Part shown: piece by piece, positions 32,793 to 43,955 of the stretch
Position numbering within the stretch: the first letter of the stretch is position 1
Layout of the letters: each line of letters starts with the position of its first letter
DNA from: Ephemerocybe angulata
Taxonomy: Eukaryota > Basidiomycota > Agaricomycetes > Agaricales > Psathyrellaceae
Length of the DNA: 64,000 nt
Reading direction: 5' to 3'
NCBI GenBank assembly: GCA_013368325.1
Contig: JAACJK010000224.1
Coordinates: 610,660-674,659, forward strand
The notes under the pieces: generated by a model
What the model was told of the DNA's origin: nothing
What the model saw: the letters and a program-made list of their open reading frames with translations, nothing else
Database searches by the model: none
Translations under genes and position numbers: made by a program

Positions 32793-33238
32793 TCATTTCT
32801 CGGCGCTTGCCGGACCCTCCTTGAAATCAAAATGCTGTTGGCCGATGCGTGAAGCTGAGGCGTAGACAGCCCCGACTTCTCCGCCATCTGCAAATCCTGG
32901 TATAGCCATAGCGCGAATATATTCGTTCGCAATGAAGAAGGCTTAACACAGTTAGTTATAAAGCTAAGGAGAATGTGTAGTACATTGCGCGCACCTGTTG
33001 CGCTATTGCCAGCTTTGAAGGGGCGGTCCTGGATGATTCCGGCCGAAAGGTAGGCAGCAAGGTGAGGTGCGTCCTGTGTCGGATCACGAATGGATAGCTG
33101 CAATGGCTCATTGAGCGCTGTCTCGAGTGCCTCCGGATTCGTGTAGACAGATTGGGCCGGGTGGACGATCTGGGCATTGACGCGCTTCACATATTCTGGC
33201 GTGAACAGCCGAGACAGGCGAGCAGCGTGGGCAGACAT
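32793..33238 (-). CDS. Fic/Doc-family paralog with altered active site
   Basis: Two exons (33238-32995 and 32941-32793) give 130 residues. Exon 1 has exactly the same length (244 nt) and splice phase as in the neighbouring Fic gene, so the two arose by tandem duplication. The N-termini match closely (SAHAARLSRLFTPEYVKR, VNAQIVHPAQ). At the Fic motif the sequence is RPFKAGNSATG: the catalytic His is Arg, the acidic ligand is Ala, and the Lys-Arg pair is Ser-Ala. The frame is otherwise open and both splice sites are intact. The product therefore probably lacks Fic catalysis; it may be a partner or regulator of the active copy, or simply decaying. An alternative ATG lies three codons upstream at 33247. 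Confidence 0.83.
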
Positions 33239-33434
33239 GATATGCACTTGTTCAAGAACGGTGAACTTGAATATTGAAGCTTGAATGGCGAGTCAAGGGA
33301 TTCTGGACCCTGGTCGGTACAACTCGACTTGTTTGCGTCTGTGTAGGCACCTCGTTCACTCCGAAGGGTCTCAGACCGTTTGCGTCATTTCCTATCCCCA
33401 ACTTTCACTGAACTAACCTGGGCGTGAAACGGCA

Positions 33435-33855
33435 ATGCTACCGGAGGCTACTCGAATGTGCTACAGGCGGTATAACCCTCGCCATATGCCGTTGGCACGC
33501 AGTGCTGGCATCCACCTTCGACGATACCAACAACTTTCATCGCCAAGGGAGTTCAAGGTTGTGATGGAAGGAGGGGCCCTGTATATTGGCAAGGAGCTAG
33601 CGGAAGCCCTCGGATGGACACCTTCGACGCCCACGGACGGTGTCTCTTTACGCCTCTCTGGTTGGAGCCCGCATTATTTTGCCATCACTCAGAAGGGGAC
33701 TGATGCAGGTCAGAATTTCTTTCTCCTGCTTCCTCCTGGATAGTTGTGACGTTTGTTGCATTGCAGACCTCCTTGCGCATGGTACTATCGAAAGTAGCCG
33801 CAACCCGAACGTACAAGGAATCCTCGATCGTCTCAAGAAATCTGACTCCGAATGA
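33435..33855 (+). CDS. Small hypothetical protein
   Basis: Two exons (33435-33708 and 33767-33855; 58-bp intron GTCAGA..TTGCAG) give 120 residues. It contains MEGGALYIGKELAEALGW, SLRLSGWSPHYFAITQKG and a charged C-terminus (GILDRLKKSDSE). There is no signal peptide, membrane segment or motif I recognise. It is transcribed divergently from the altered Fic paralog, about 200 bp away, and lies within the segment bracketed by the TRS65 duplication. It may belong to the same imported module, but this is only positional. Confidence 0.6.
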
Positions 33856-34123
33856 GGCATCGGTCTTCTGAGCTGGCGGCGGAGGCGGGATCATGTACAT
33901 ACTCAGGGTACTTTGACATTATGACCTACGTCCTCCAGTAATGCACCTCTCGTTGTCCTTACAGTAGGATTCCACAAAGTCAATCGAGGGTTACGGTGAT
34001 GATGGTCGTGATACCCCAGGAGCTACAGTAAGAAGACGCTGGGCGGAGTACCCTCAACGATAGACACAATCTAATGTATATATGATAACGGTACGAGGCG
34101 CACGTCGAAGTCACTCTCCAACA

Positions 34124-37100
34124 TCAGTCATTAGGATCGTGGACTACGACGTCCAGGACGGCTCTAAAGCCCAAGGTCAGCCTCCCTATCATAGCAGTAG
34201 GCATGTAAGTACTTACCTGAGGTTCATTGAGAACCCAGTCTCGATGTCCGTCAATGTCAACGTATCAATGGAGTGCACTCCGGGTGACACAGCCAGAAAC
34301 TCCATCCTGACAGACTGACATGCTGAAGTCCTCAGCGGACTGAACACAAATCAAGAGATTAGAGACTTCCCAGAAATTAGGCCAGAGAGCATGAAAACTC
34401 ACCCAATCCGTACCCTCTTCGTCATAGGCAGCACTCCAGGATACCCCATCTTCCTCGCAACCTCCCCACCTCCTCCATACACTCCCGTCTGCGCCCCGCC
34501 TCTCCTCCTCCTCCTCTTCTCAGGACAAGTAACCTCGAACCGCCTCGTCCAAGTACTCTGATTGAAGACGAATATGTCTAGAGTAAATGTATCCAGTGGA
34601 TATATCTTCTCATGTCCCAACAAACCCATCGGTCCCTCCCCATCGTTCATAGGTAAAAGCCCGACGGAGACCACAACATTCTCCCCACTCGCAGCCGAGT
34701 TCTGCAATTTATTGATCATTCGCTGCTCCCCAAACGCCGCCGAGACGTGCGGGAGCGGCGTCGGGGGTGCTTGTTGTAAGGCCAACCCTCCTGCAGGCAT
34801 CGACATCCTATCTCGCCTCACCTCCACACTCGGGCCTACATTATTCTGGCTCTGTGACGCAATGGGCCCTTGAGACATCGGACTGGGAGGCAAGGTCGAT
34901 TTCTGGGGGAAGGCAGGATACGCGGGGGTCGGGGGTATGGCATCGTAGTTTGTATTATTCGCTGGCACGGGGGTATAATCGCCATCGTACATGGGTGAAA
35001 ACGTTCCTCCGGGAGATGGGGAGTGTGGAGGGGGAGGCGGGCCGTGCTGTGAAGGTGGACCGTAGGTCGTGGGTGATCGCAGGTACTGCATCGTTCCTAT
35101 TGCGGAGTTTCGGTTGTCAAAGTACCCTGAGGACGAACGTGCTGAGTTGACCCCAGGAGACTGGGTATCTCGAAGGTGAGGGGGAATGGCAGAAGAGGGT
35201 CGGATGGGCGTTCGACCCCCCGTGTTCTTGAATACCTTGTTCTGGAAGTAGCCTCCAGGGGTGAGGGGGAACTTGCGGCTCCCTGCAAAGACGGAGGACT
35301 GTGGCGTGGTCCCGGCGGAGTATTGGTACATGGCGGTCATGGGGGTACCCATCTTCGAAGATCCAAGGGCATACATGGGAAAGGGCGATGCGGGTTCTGG
35401 GAGAGCAGTGGGGTAGCCCCCTAGCGGGTCGGCTGCGTCGAATGCATCGAGAACAGGCGCGGGATTGGCGTCGAGGTCCAGGACCGTACTCCATACCGAC
35501 GAGAAAGTCCGGGTGGGGAGAGTGATTGCGTCTGGCTCTGTGAGAAGGGCACGGCTCGAGGGCGTCAAGGGTGTGTACGGTTGGCCGTTCACTGTTATGG
35601 AGACACCTCGCCGAAGTTCAGACCTGACTTTGGCGTCAGGCTTCGCAAACGAAAAGCTATCAAGTTCTTCTGGCGAGCGAAGGAAGGTGACGGCGTACAA
35701 AAGGTTTACCTGCGCGTATGGCCCGAGTTTCAGGGGGAACGTCGATTTCGGCGCATCTGCACTCAAACCCTCCTTGCCCCACCCAACAAGAGTTGTCTTT
35801 GCGCCTTCCCCAGCGATCTTGATATCAACACTTTCTACCAGGAACCCAATCCCGCTTTGAACCTCCTGGGCGCCCGAGTTCTTGATTTCTATACATAAGA
35901 CGACAGTCCTTTCGGCGCTTCCGGCTTCCCTCCTCTCGCGTTCCCTCTCTACTTCATCGATGTCGGAAACGGCTCCCTCTGTCCCAGGCAGTAAGACGTA
36001 CGGCACAAACACGGTCCGCATGCGCAGTTGGAAGGTGGATATTGTTTGGAGGGTTCGGCGGTAAGATTTGCGAAGTGTCGGGTGTGCTTTGCGCACTGCG
36101 GTCATGGGCGAGGGCGATGGTTGAACAGGGGTATCAGCTAGCACGGGGGGTAACGAGAACAGCTTCTGCCTCGACACTGCTCCGAGCCGAATGGATGGGA
36201 CATTGATTTTGTCCGCCCCTGCCTTTGCAAAGTCGGGGCCGGCTAACAACCCCTCCAGGAGATTAATCTCCTCCAACCCATCCAACAGTACTTCTTCGGT
36301 GTCATCCTCATTCTTGGATACGTATTCCGTTGGGGAGTCCGGTGCAGTGACGCCTAAGGTCGAAAGGAACTTGGCAAGTGGGTGCTTCTCAGAGGTGGCG
36401 ATCGGTCTGTCTCGAAGCGTAGTGGCGATTGTTAGGCATAATAGGGGATTGGAGAAGTTGGCAGTCTTGAGGAAGGCTATACAAAAGTCAGAAGGTCCCC
36501 TAAGATTTCAGTAGAATGCTCTTACACACTGTCAGCGCCAATCGGTATACGGCGACCCAGACCTTCTCTTTCTCGGACCATAAGAGGGAGAATGCTTCCT
36601 TGGACTGCTCAGCGCTCCCTGCTCCCCATATGATAGCGGCCAGAAACGCTCCTTCAGAGCCTGCGTACTGTCGATCTTGCTCTCCAGTCGATGGAACAGG
36701 GTTGGGTGTTGCAGGGGGAAATATTGAGGGTGGTTGGTGTGCGCTGAGCCCCGCACTCGGTCGCGCCGACATAGCGCGGGGCGGGGCCGACAATCTCGAT
36801 GTCCACGTCGGCTCCTGGGAAGCTTGAACGGGCATGGGCGATATGTAGGATGCTTCTAGCGAGACCTGGAGGTAGTTCAAGAATTCTAGCAGCAAAACGG
36901 GTGGACTCTTCGGATCAGCTGGGATATCTGGTGTGGGGTGCTGGATCCGGAGTAGGAGGAGGGATTGTAACTGTTCATCTGAGAGTTTATAAACATGATG
37001 CCGTAGAATAGAGGCTGGGACGCACCGAAGAAGGCCTGCTTGCGTTCGATTTTGCCAATCTTGACTCGACCGAGCCATTCGTCCGTAGAGGTTTCTGGGG

Positions 37101-37170
37101 GGAATTCGAGGGACGTATCGGGGACGATGAGGTTTAGCTCTGAAGACGAGAATAGCTGTTCGAGAGACAT
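34124..37170 (-). CDS. TRS65: TRAPPII complex subunit Trs65
   Basis: Five exons (37170-37026, 36978-36526, 36476-34403, 34339-34217, 34163-34124) join in phase to 944 residues. The central part (about residues 200-480) has beta-sandwich features with long Pro/Ser-rich insertions (for example GPPPPPHSPSPGG). The C-terminus carries the Trs65 signature MEFLAVSPGVHSIDTLTLTD, IETGFSMNLR and VLDVVVHD, formed across the last two introns. Trs65 is a fungal subunit of the TRAPPII tethering and exchange complex, which activates Ypt31/32 at the late Golgi. The protein is longer than yeast Trs65 (about 560 residues), mostly from the disordered inserts. A 3' fragment is duplicated at 31733-31953. Confidence 0.88.
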
Positions 37171-37480
37171 GGCCGTCAGCTAGGCGCTCAGTCTGGAGAT
37201 GCAGGTCGACGGCACTGTCAATCGTTGTACGTTAGGAAGCCGAGATGAACGATGGCCAGGCTAAGAATGGGACGTGGGAGTAATGGATCACAGCGGCAAT
37301 TGGCCAATGGGCGGCGCGCTTGCGGCTTGCCTCTGTTTTGTTCCTTACCCCTTCTCCAATGTCCCTCGATGGGTGGGGCACGCTTTATATCCTCAAGTTC
37401 AACGCGACATACGATTCAACTATACAAGTCTAGGTTGTTGACTGGGCATTCGTTAAGAAGCGATGGACAAGAACATGTGG

Positions 37481-39233
37481 CTACGGTTGGACGAGGACTG
37501 TAGGGCGAAAAACGTTTCAACAAGTCCGCCCTCCTGAAAGCAAGCACCTCACCTTGGACTTCCTCACCTTGCAGGAGGGAAGTTATACCTTCTGAAACGA
37601 TATCTTCCAGCCCTATCTTCTTCGTCACCAGCCCTTCCAGGTCTCCGAAATTTCCATCTGCGAGGGCCCGCAGGGCTTCAGGATATGCCTTGCCGGAGGC
37701 AAAGATTCCTGGCGCACGGGCACAATCAGCGTGCATCTGGCAATCGACTGCGGCTTTCACCTTACCAGTGAGCTTTATCTCCCTTCTATTCACGAGATTC
37801 AGATTCAAACTTGGGCTTTCCTGCCAGACTGCTATGTTCACAAGCGTTCCATGTGGCCTCACGCATATCAGCGAAGTGTCGAGGCTATCCTGCTCCCCGG
37901 CAGTTTCGAAAGCAACGTCGACCCCTACACCGAGGGTTTCGCCGTACACTTTGGCTTGTACGATCCCTTGGGATGAATTTGGGTCGATCACCTCTGTGGC
38001 GCCGTATCGAACCGCTAGGCAACGCCTGGACTCTACGGGCTCCGATACAAAGACGCTGGCACTGGTGTCAATGGATCTGCACAGCGCCTCGATCAGTTCA
38101 ACTCGCGGAGGCCGCGTTGGTTAACTGACCTGATAACCTTCAAAATAAGCAGGCCAATCTATAGGACCTTTCAGCTTGGTGCGAGTAGTCAGAAGGCTAA
38201 GAAGACCTACTGGGCCGGCACCCGAAATCAAGATCGTCTGGCCGGGCACGTACCCAGACCGCCTCACTGCGTGGAAGGCGACTGCGAGAGGTTCTAACAT
38301 TGCCCCAGCTTCCACTGAACTCACTTCAGCCTATACTCATTTTCAACAATCCATTCTCATGAACTCACAGGAAACATTGTCAGGGATGTGGTGAACTTGC
38401 TCGGCATCCACGACTACGTACTCGCCGAGTCCTCCACCTCGACCTCCGATGCCCTTTTATCAGGTGAGCAAGATACTCTCTATCCCAGAACAGGCGTAAC
38501 TTACGATGAAAGTGGCCTTTGGGCAGACGTTGAAATGCCCTTCGGCGCATGGCTCACAAGTCTCGGTTCTCATGCATGAGAATAAGGGTTCCCTGCAATG
38601 CAATTAGCCTAGGATTTTCGATGGAGCTTAAATCAGGACAAGGCGAGGCAGACGTACACGGAAACCTTCTGACCACACTCCCATTTCACTATATCAACAC
38701 CTGGACCAACGTCTTCAATGGCACCGGAGAACCTATATGCTTAGATCAATAAAGCCACGCGCAAGGCAGCTTTACCCTGCGTAGAGGAGGGCAAAGGAGG
38801 GCAAGGAATTAGGGGCGCAGGTCTGGATTTGAACGCACTGGTGCCCCAATGTGACCGGTAACCTCTCTCCCGTGAGCCTATTCGGTGTCGTCGCGGTGGG
38901 CGCAAGGCTTGCTCGAGAAGTCTGGTACATATGCACGTCTGCGGCTGATACTTTTGCGGGAAGTCATTGGTGAGTGATCCGTTCGCTTCCGTACCTTGTA
39001 ATGAGGATCCTTACCTGCATTCCTACAGGCACAGAGAGCCGTTACCTCTACAGGCATATGCCGCGACCACGCTACTCACCAGGCAACCTGAAGGAAAGAG
39101 TGAGCATGTCGTTTCGACGAGGCCTCGCCCAGAGGGCTCATACCTTGACTTTGATCTGACCAGGACCTACGACAGGCTCGTCGATGTCTTCCACACGGAT
39201 GTCTCCTGGTCCGTAATACCTTGCTGCCTTCAT
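37481..39233 (-). CDS. Zinc-type MDR dehydrogenase (butanediol/sorbitol dehydrogenase-like)
   Basis: The first exon (39233-39144) reads MKAARYYGPGDIRVEDIDEP, typical of the 2,3-butanediol dehydrogenase branch. Later exons give LTGERLPVTLGHQ, FSGAIEDVGPGVDIVKW, a structural zinc lobe with four Cys (CMRTETCEPC..NVC), GGLGEYVVVDAEQVHHIPDN, the NAD-binding ILISGAGPVGLLSLL, VFETAGEQ-like residues and a final exon ending LLQVLVQP at 37481. About nine introns are implied. At the catalytic zinc site the usual C-G-T-D-L-H reads AAADVH in the only in-phase assembly I found, and GHE reads GHQ. The catalytic metal site is thus altered, or one small exon is misassigned. Confidence 0.75.
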
Positions 39234-40055
39234 TTTGTGGTGTTCCGAGAGAGCTTGGGTGGGGGATGAAGGCTGGACGAAAGCTGAGCTCGGGTATGGC
39301 TAGCCCGTAGAAGTAAGTACTTGTCTGAGCTTTGTAGTGGCCCCTGTCACTGATTGCACCCTCAGAAGAGGCTAAGACCGCATGGGCGCTCGAATAACGA
39401 GCCTCCTTAGGTCCTTTCAACCGTCACGTTAACCAAACCCAAATGGTTACCGTCTAGCTAACACTGGCCGCCTTAGCATTGAAGCCATAGCTCCTTTTAC
39501 TGCAGAGATCCTCCACACGTTAATGGAGCTGCCATGCAACTGGCTGGTCGGTTCCGCGAAACATCTCTTCGCTATCACTGCCTTTACTACTAGAGCAGGG
39601 GCGCATATACACTCATTTCCACTGGCCTGGTATTCCGACCAATGCCCTAAAGCTTTAGATGCTACTAACCCACTTGGAATGTTCATATTGCGGAAGCGTC
39701 TGGAATTAGAACTCGAGCTGCCTGAGAAGGGCCCCCACCCCATCGCAGCTACAGTCACATTGTGGATTTCCAACTGGGGCGAGCACCGCGTACGTTCTAT
39801 CTCCAGTCTATCTCCAATATATGCGACAGCCCACATTATTAACTTCGTTGGCCAAGAGTTTGAAAGTCGACGCTACTAGTAGGTTGCTCCGCTGCAGTCG
39901 TAAGAGGAGCACGTAGACACACGGGCGCTTGATATCGGTCATATCGGTCCAAAATCGTTGCGGGGATTTTATATAGGAGCCGGCAATAGGTACAAACAAT
40001 AGCGATTACGCGTGTCGCGTTGGCTTTGCACTTGGCTCCGCCCCTTCACTCCATA
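39234..40055. other. Intergenic, no gene recognised
   Basis: Frames at 39447-39836 (reverse) and 39523-39879 (forward) overlap each other and show no motif. The region separates divergent genes and probably holds both promoters. Confidence 0.35.
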
Positions 40056-41615
40056 ATGCCTCGACACAATGGCCTCTACGAGCTCCTCAACAGTAACAAC
40101 AGTCCCAACTCAGCCCAGGTGGCCTCGGTACAGCAGGCGATCGATGGTTTATCAAAAAGGATCGTCAAGTTACAGGGCCAGCTCAAAGCTCTCGAAGGCC
40201 AGAGACGACAACATCAAGCCATACTGTCTCCAATACGTCGGATACCGTTGGAGATACTTGGCGAAATCTTCGCACTGGTGCTTCCAGACGTCCTATATGA
40301 TGCTGCTAGACAGATGTTAATGCATCTCAATCTGGTTTGCAAATCCTGGCGAAACGCCTGCCTTCTCGCCCACCAACTTTGGACCGGGCTTTGCTTCAAG
40401 CAGCTCGGCGACGGTGACTGCGCTCGTGTGGCCTCATGGTTCAACAGGTCAGGCACCCTACCCAGGACTCTACGCTACGTGCCGGACTGCAACTGCGCCT
40501 CAGAGCTATTGGAAGATCAAGAACCATGCTCCTTGTCAAATCCGGAGCTGCTTAGACTTCTGACCCAAGGCCCATCCCTCGACCATTTCGCACTCATGGT
40601 CACGACCTTGGGTTGCTTCCGGAACTGGATCGTTTCCATTAACTCTGCCAAAGAGTTCCTGTCTGGACCTTTCCCTTGGGACACCTTAAAATCGTTCCAT
40701 CTTGCAATCTCCGATGAGGATCAAGAATGGGGTGAACCAGAGGACCCATCCCAATCCATATTCAATCATCTACCTGTCGTCTCTTCGTTGTCCATCGCAC
40801 TTCCAGCGGATTACGCCTTAGGTATTGAAGACGACGGAGAGGTCGAGTTCTTCATCCCTGTCAAGCTGCTAAACCAGATGACAACCTTCGCAATCACTTA
40901 CAACTGGCACGGGACAAAGGTCTTTTCCCTTCTAGAACATTTCGCCACATTGGAAAACCTCACCATCGCATTCGATGCACGCTGTTATGTTCTCGACGAG
41001 CAGGATCCGAAGTTACTCGGGCTTGCCAAGTCGCGGCTTGTTCTTCCAAAGGTCCGCGAGTTTCACTTCCGTGATTCTGGAAGGATTCCCATCCTCAAGT
41101 ACCTTTCAATGCCCGCTCTTTCCACCCTGGATATCGACCTCGGACAATATCCAGACGACGACAACGGCGAGGAGTTTGGGACGATCTTACCCGGGTTTCT
41201 CAAGGCGTCAAATGCTTCAGTAAGCCTACAAGCTCTCCGGATCGCTGGAACGGAGGTTCTCCCTCTGGATATTCTCGCCATTTTGTCAAACCTGCTCTCC
41301 CTGAAGAAACTGACGCTGGATGGGGTCGCCTTTGGCGATCGGTTGTTCAACCTCGATCCGCTGCACCCTAATCACAACCTCGTCCCGAGTCTCCCGGCAC
41401 TGGAGCATTTGCAACTGCTTCGCCTTCCAAAATCGTACGACCATTATGTTGATTTTCGGTACTTTGAAATCGCCAAGCGTCGCGTTCCCTGCCTTTTAAC
41501 CATGTCGTACGAATATCAGCGATCTCTGCCATCCTTTCACCGATATGAGCGTGACAGGCTGAAGGAATTAGGTGTATCGCTCAATGTCATACTCCATGAT
41601 GATAACATACTTTGA
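40056..41615 (+). CDS. F-box protein with N-terminal coiled coil
   Basis: A single exon of 519 residues from the ATG at 40056. Residues 20-60 form a coiled coil (SVQQAIDGLSKRIVKLQGQL). The F-box follows at about 60-105: SPIRRIPLEILGEIFALVL, then LNLVCKSWRNACLLAHQLWTGL. The remainder is leucine-rich (LENLTIAFDARC, LSTLDIDLGQY, LSLKKLTLDGV, LEHLQLLRLP). This coiled coil/F-box/LRR layout is one of the largest gene families in Agaricomycetes; members are presumed substrate adaptors of SCF ubiquitin ligases. The frame is open upstream of the ATG but without a second ATG. No sign of decay. Confidence 0.87.
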   Translation: MPRHNGLYELLNSNNSPNSAQVASVQQAIDGLSKRIVKLQGQLKALEGQRRQHQAILSPIRRIPLEILGEIFALVLPDVLYDAARQMLMHLNLVCKSWRNACLLAHQLWTGLCFKQLGDGDCARVASWFNRSGTLPRTLRYVPDCNCASELLEDQEPCSLSNPELLRLLTQGPSLDHFALMVTTLGCFRNWIVSINSAKEFLSGPFPWDTLKSFHLAISDEDQEWGEPEDPSQSIFNHLPVVSSLSIALPADYALGIEDDGEVEFFIPVKLLNQMTTFAITYNWHGTKVFSLLEHFATLENLTIAFDARCYVLDEQDPKLLGLAKSRLVLPKVREFHFRDSGRIPILKYLSMPALSTLDIDLGQYPDDDNGEEFGTILPGFLKASNASVSLQALRIAGTEVLPLDILAILSNLLSLKKLTLDGVAFGDRLFNLDPLHPNHNLVPSLPALEHLQLLRLPKSYDHYVDFRYFEIAKRRVPCLLTMSYEYQRSLPSFHRYERDRLKELGVSLNVILHDDNIL

Positions 41616-42357
41616 AGGACGTGTATGTATTTTCTCCCCTGAGACTTCGGTTCACAGTAACCTAATACTAACATCCTCTTCTTTCCAGTTCATATTGGGT
41701 TTATTGTTAATTGATTCCGCCCCTTTAATGCTAGTGTTCCTTGGCGGCCGTTTGCATGAGTATTGTGCGGAGCAACTTGAGTTCGCAGTGCGCACCATCG
41801 CTCGAGACTGTGTATGGACTGTCCAGTATGTACTACGATTATGCCCTTGCCTCGAATGCTTTCGCCTTGGATGCCATCGCTTTACACTGGCTGGTGGCAG
41901 AATATGAGGGCATTCAAACAATAGCTTTCTTTTCGCTGCAGATTTCATGTCGATCTTGCTCACTGAGTCCACTATTTCTTGTGCCAGCGTTCCTCTTACC
42001 CCAAAGAGACAGGGGCGTGTGTTCAGTTCGCACCATCATGCAAGCTATCCGAATTGGCGATTGGATGGATCCTCGTCTAGCATTGCCATGTACCAAGGCT
42101 GAATACTTGCCTCGCAAAGAGGAAGCCTAAGAACGTTCGCATCTCGTCATTTTACATCTGCAAAAAAGGATTCAGTCTAAGGTGAGGGGTTCTTGGTCCC
42201 TTTCCCCGACCATCGGTATTCCTCGTCTTACACTCGCGACTCGTGAGTCGAGTGTCGAGTGTCGAGTGTCGATCCTCTGGGCCTCAGGTGGGCCTTGGGG
42301 AATCCGAAAGCTGGACTCTGCCATCTGGTGAGGAAAAAGTTTATAAATAAAAAAGTA
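41616..42357. other. Intergenic, no gene recognised
   Basis: The frame at 41741-42130 has no motif. A short tandem array of GAGTCGAGTGTC-like units lies near 42238-42272. Confidence 0.4.
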
Positions 42358-42453
42358 CGCTGGAAGCAGGGTTTGAACCTACGCGGTGAAACACCAAGTG
42401 ATACCTTTGAAGGTAATTCAAATCACTCGCCTTAACCACTCGGCCATTCCAGC
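42358..42453 (-). tRNA. tRNA-Ser (anticodon UGA) with 14-nt intron
   Basis: Reverse strand. Acceptor GCTGGAA pairs with TTCCAGC, discriminator G. The anticodon stem AGTGA/TCACT encloses TTTGAA..A with anticodon TGA. A 14-nt intron (TTACCTTCAAAGGT) lies one base 3' of the anticodon. A long variable arm (TGGTGTTTCACC) and T arm GCGTAGGTTCAAACCCTGC mark it as a class II serine tRNA. Confidence 0.93.
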
Positions 42454-43127
42454 ACTGAAATTGCTTCGGTTTAGGATATTGTCCAACTTGTAGGCGAAGA
42501 GCAGGCAAAAGCGGGACGAGAGACCGGTGTGAGTGCGTACCTGTGACCCAGCCAAATGGGCGACATAAGCGTTAAATTAGACCTAAGTCGTAAACTTCTG
42601 GACTTCTACCTTCTCTCCTCTGTAAAATTTGGGTACATGGAGAAGCAGGGTGGCGAGCGTTGTGAGGAAGTAAGCGTAAGCGCCCAGTTGACGCTCAACG
42701 GTTTCGATTGGAATGACAATCCATGTTTTCTCACGATTGTGTCAGACTTACTGCAGGGAAACTGTTGAAGCATTGACCGTTACAACTTTTGAGGTACTGA
42801 GGATACCGGTATAGCCGTGTAGTAAGATCTAATACGTGATCATCCCAAAACAAGTGTGTTCGACGTGTCAAAGATACTACTTAAAATTTACGAGAAACCC
42901 CCCTTTTCTAGGTAACCTTCCGTATGCTTGCCCAGGCGAGGCATTGCCTGTCACCCTAGCAGGAGCTTTCAGTCATTTTGTCCTTCTCGCCTAGGAATTG
43001 CGGCATGAAGCACGCCAGCATCGGGCGATTCTAGCCACCCATTCGCGGCGAGGCAATGGATGAAGGCTGTCGTGGCTCCTCGTCAATGATAGTTGCATGG
43101 ATGATAGACTGACACCGCTGCACCAGA
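42454..43127. other. Intergenic, no gene recognised
   Basis: A 70-codon frame at 42556-42768 lacks motif and splice support. Nothing else was seen. Confidence 0.35.
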
Positions 43128-43698
43128 CTAGCAAAAAACGGAAAGTACATCCCAGTCGGTTCCAGCGAATGCCCCCGGAAGCCTGGCTTTACCGGCCCAG
43201 TTGGTCATGACCCCCGCTGTCTCCTCAGCCGTCGAGTCCAGAGCGCTGACAATTTCCTTCACGGTGTACTCGCCCCGGGAATTGGGTCCCACCACAGAGG
43301 TTATGCTTCCCGACTGCAATAAGGCGTCGACATGGGATGCGTCAAGTGTTATAAGTCACAGGGAAAACGTACGTTTAGCATCCCGGAATGTGACCCAAAT
43401 GCAATTGTCCTGCCAATGACTAAACTTATAGTGAGAAATCCGCGCGAACCGATAAAACGTAGGCATGTCCTCGAAGATACGCACCGCCATTGAGCTCGAT
43501 GTCCAGCGGAAGCTTATTGGGATTCCACACGGGCTTGACGAGCAAAGTACACGTCACTATCGTCTCGTACACCGCGACAGGATCGATTTTGTGGACCCTC
43601 TGGCGAGGCAGACGCTGGGGCTCGGTTGAAAGTGGAGCTGCGAGAGCGCCAATGGAAAGGAAGACGAGCGCCAAGGCCAAACCACGTTTGTTGGGCAT
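43128..43698 (-). CDS. Small secreted protein
   Basis: An ATG at 43698 opens a signal peptide (MPNKRGLALALVFLSIGALA). Exon 1 continues to PVWNPNKLPLDIELNG. A middle exon starting after a TTTAG acceptor gives VIGRTIAFGSHSGMLN, and a last exon gives SGSITSVVGPNSRGEYTVKE and ends WDVLSVFC at 43128, about 160 residues in all. RLPRQRV after the signal peptide could be a propeptide cleavage region. The family is not recognised. Middle exon borders were chosen to keep phase. Confidence 0.65.
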
Positions 43699-43955
43699 GG
43701 GTTTGAAAGAAAGAAGCCTACATCTAGCAGTGCCATGTCGAAACTCGGTCGACACCGAACGTGGGTTTGATATCGCAACCAGACCGGGTATAGTTGTCCG
43801 CAGGAGGCTTTTTCTAACCCATCGCGCCCTTCTTTTCCCCGTGATCGAGATGATTGTGCGTGGGATCCATGCCAGTGATCTTGATCACCGTTCGCTCATC
43901 TTCTTCTCCTTCCACTTGCGGCAACACCAAGGCAACACCATCTGCGAGCGCTGAG

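Noticed and set aside
33435..33855. Antitoxin partner for the Fic genes
   Set aside because: Position and size are suggestive, but no inhibitory Fic helix motif or antitoxin domain can be seen, so it is only called hypothetical.
34562..36064. Forward frames opposite TRS65
   Set aside because: Antisense shadows; the reverse strand carries the recognisable Trs65 protein.
38815..38890. tRNA-like TTCAAATCC motif on the reverse strand
   Set aside because: No acceptor or anticodon stem forms around it; it lies in an intron of the dehydrogenase gene.
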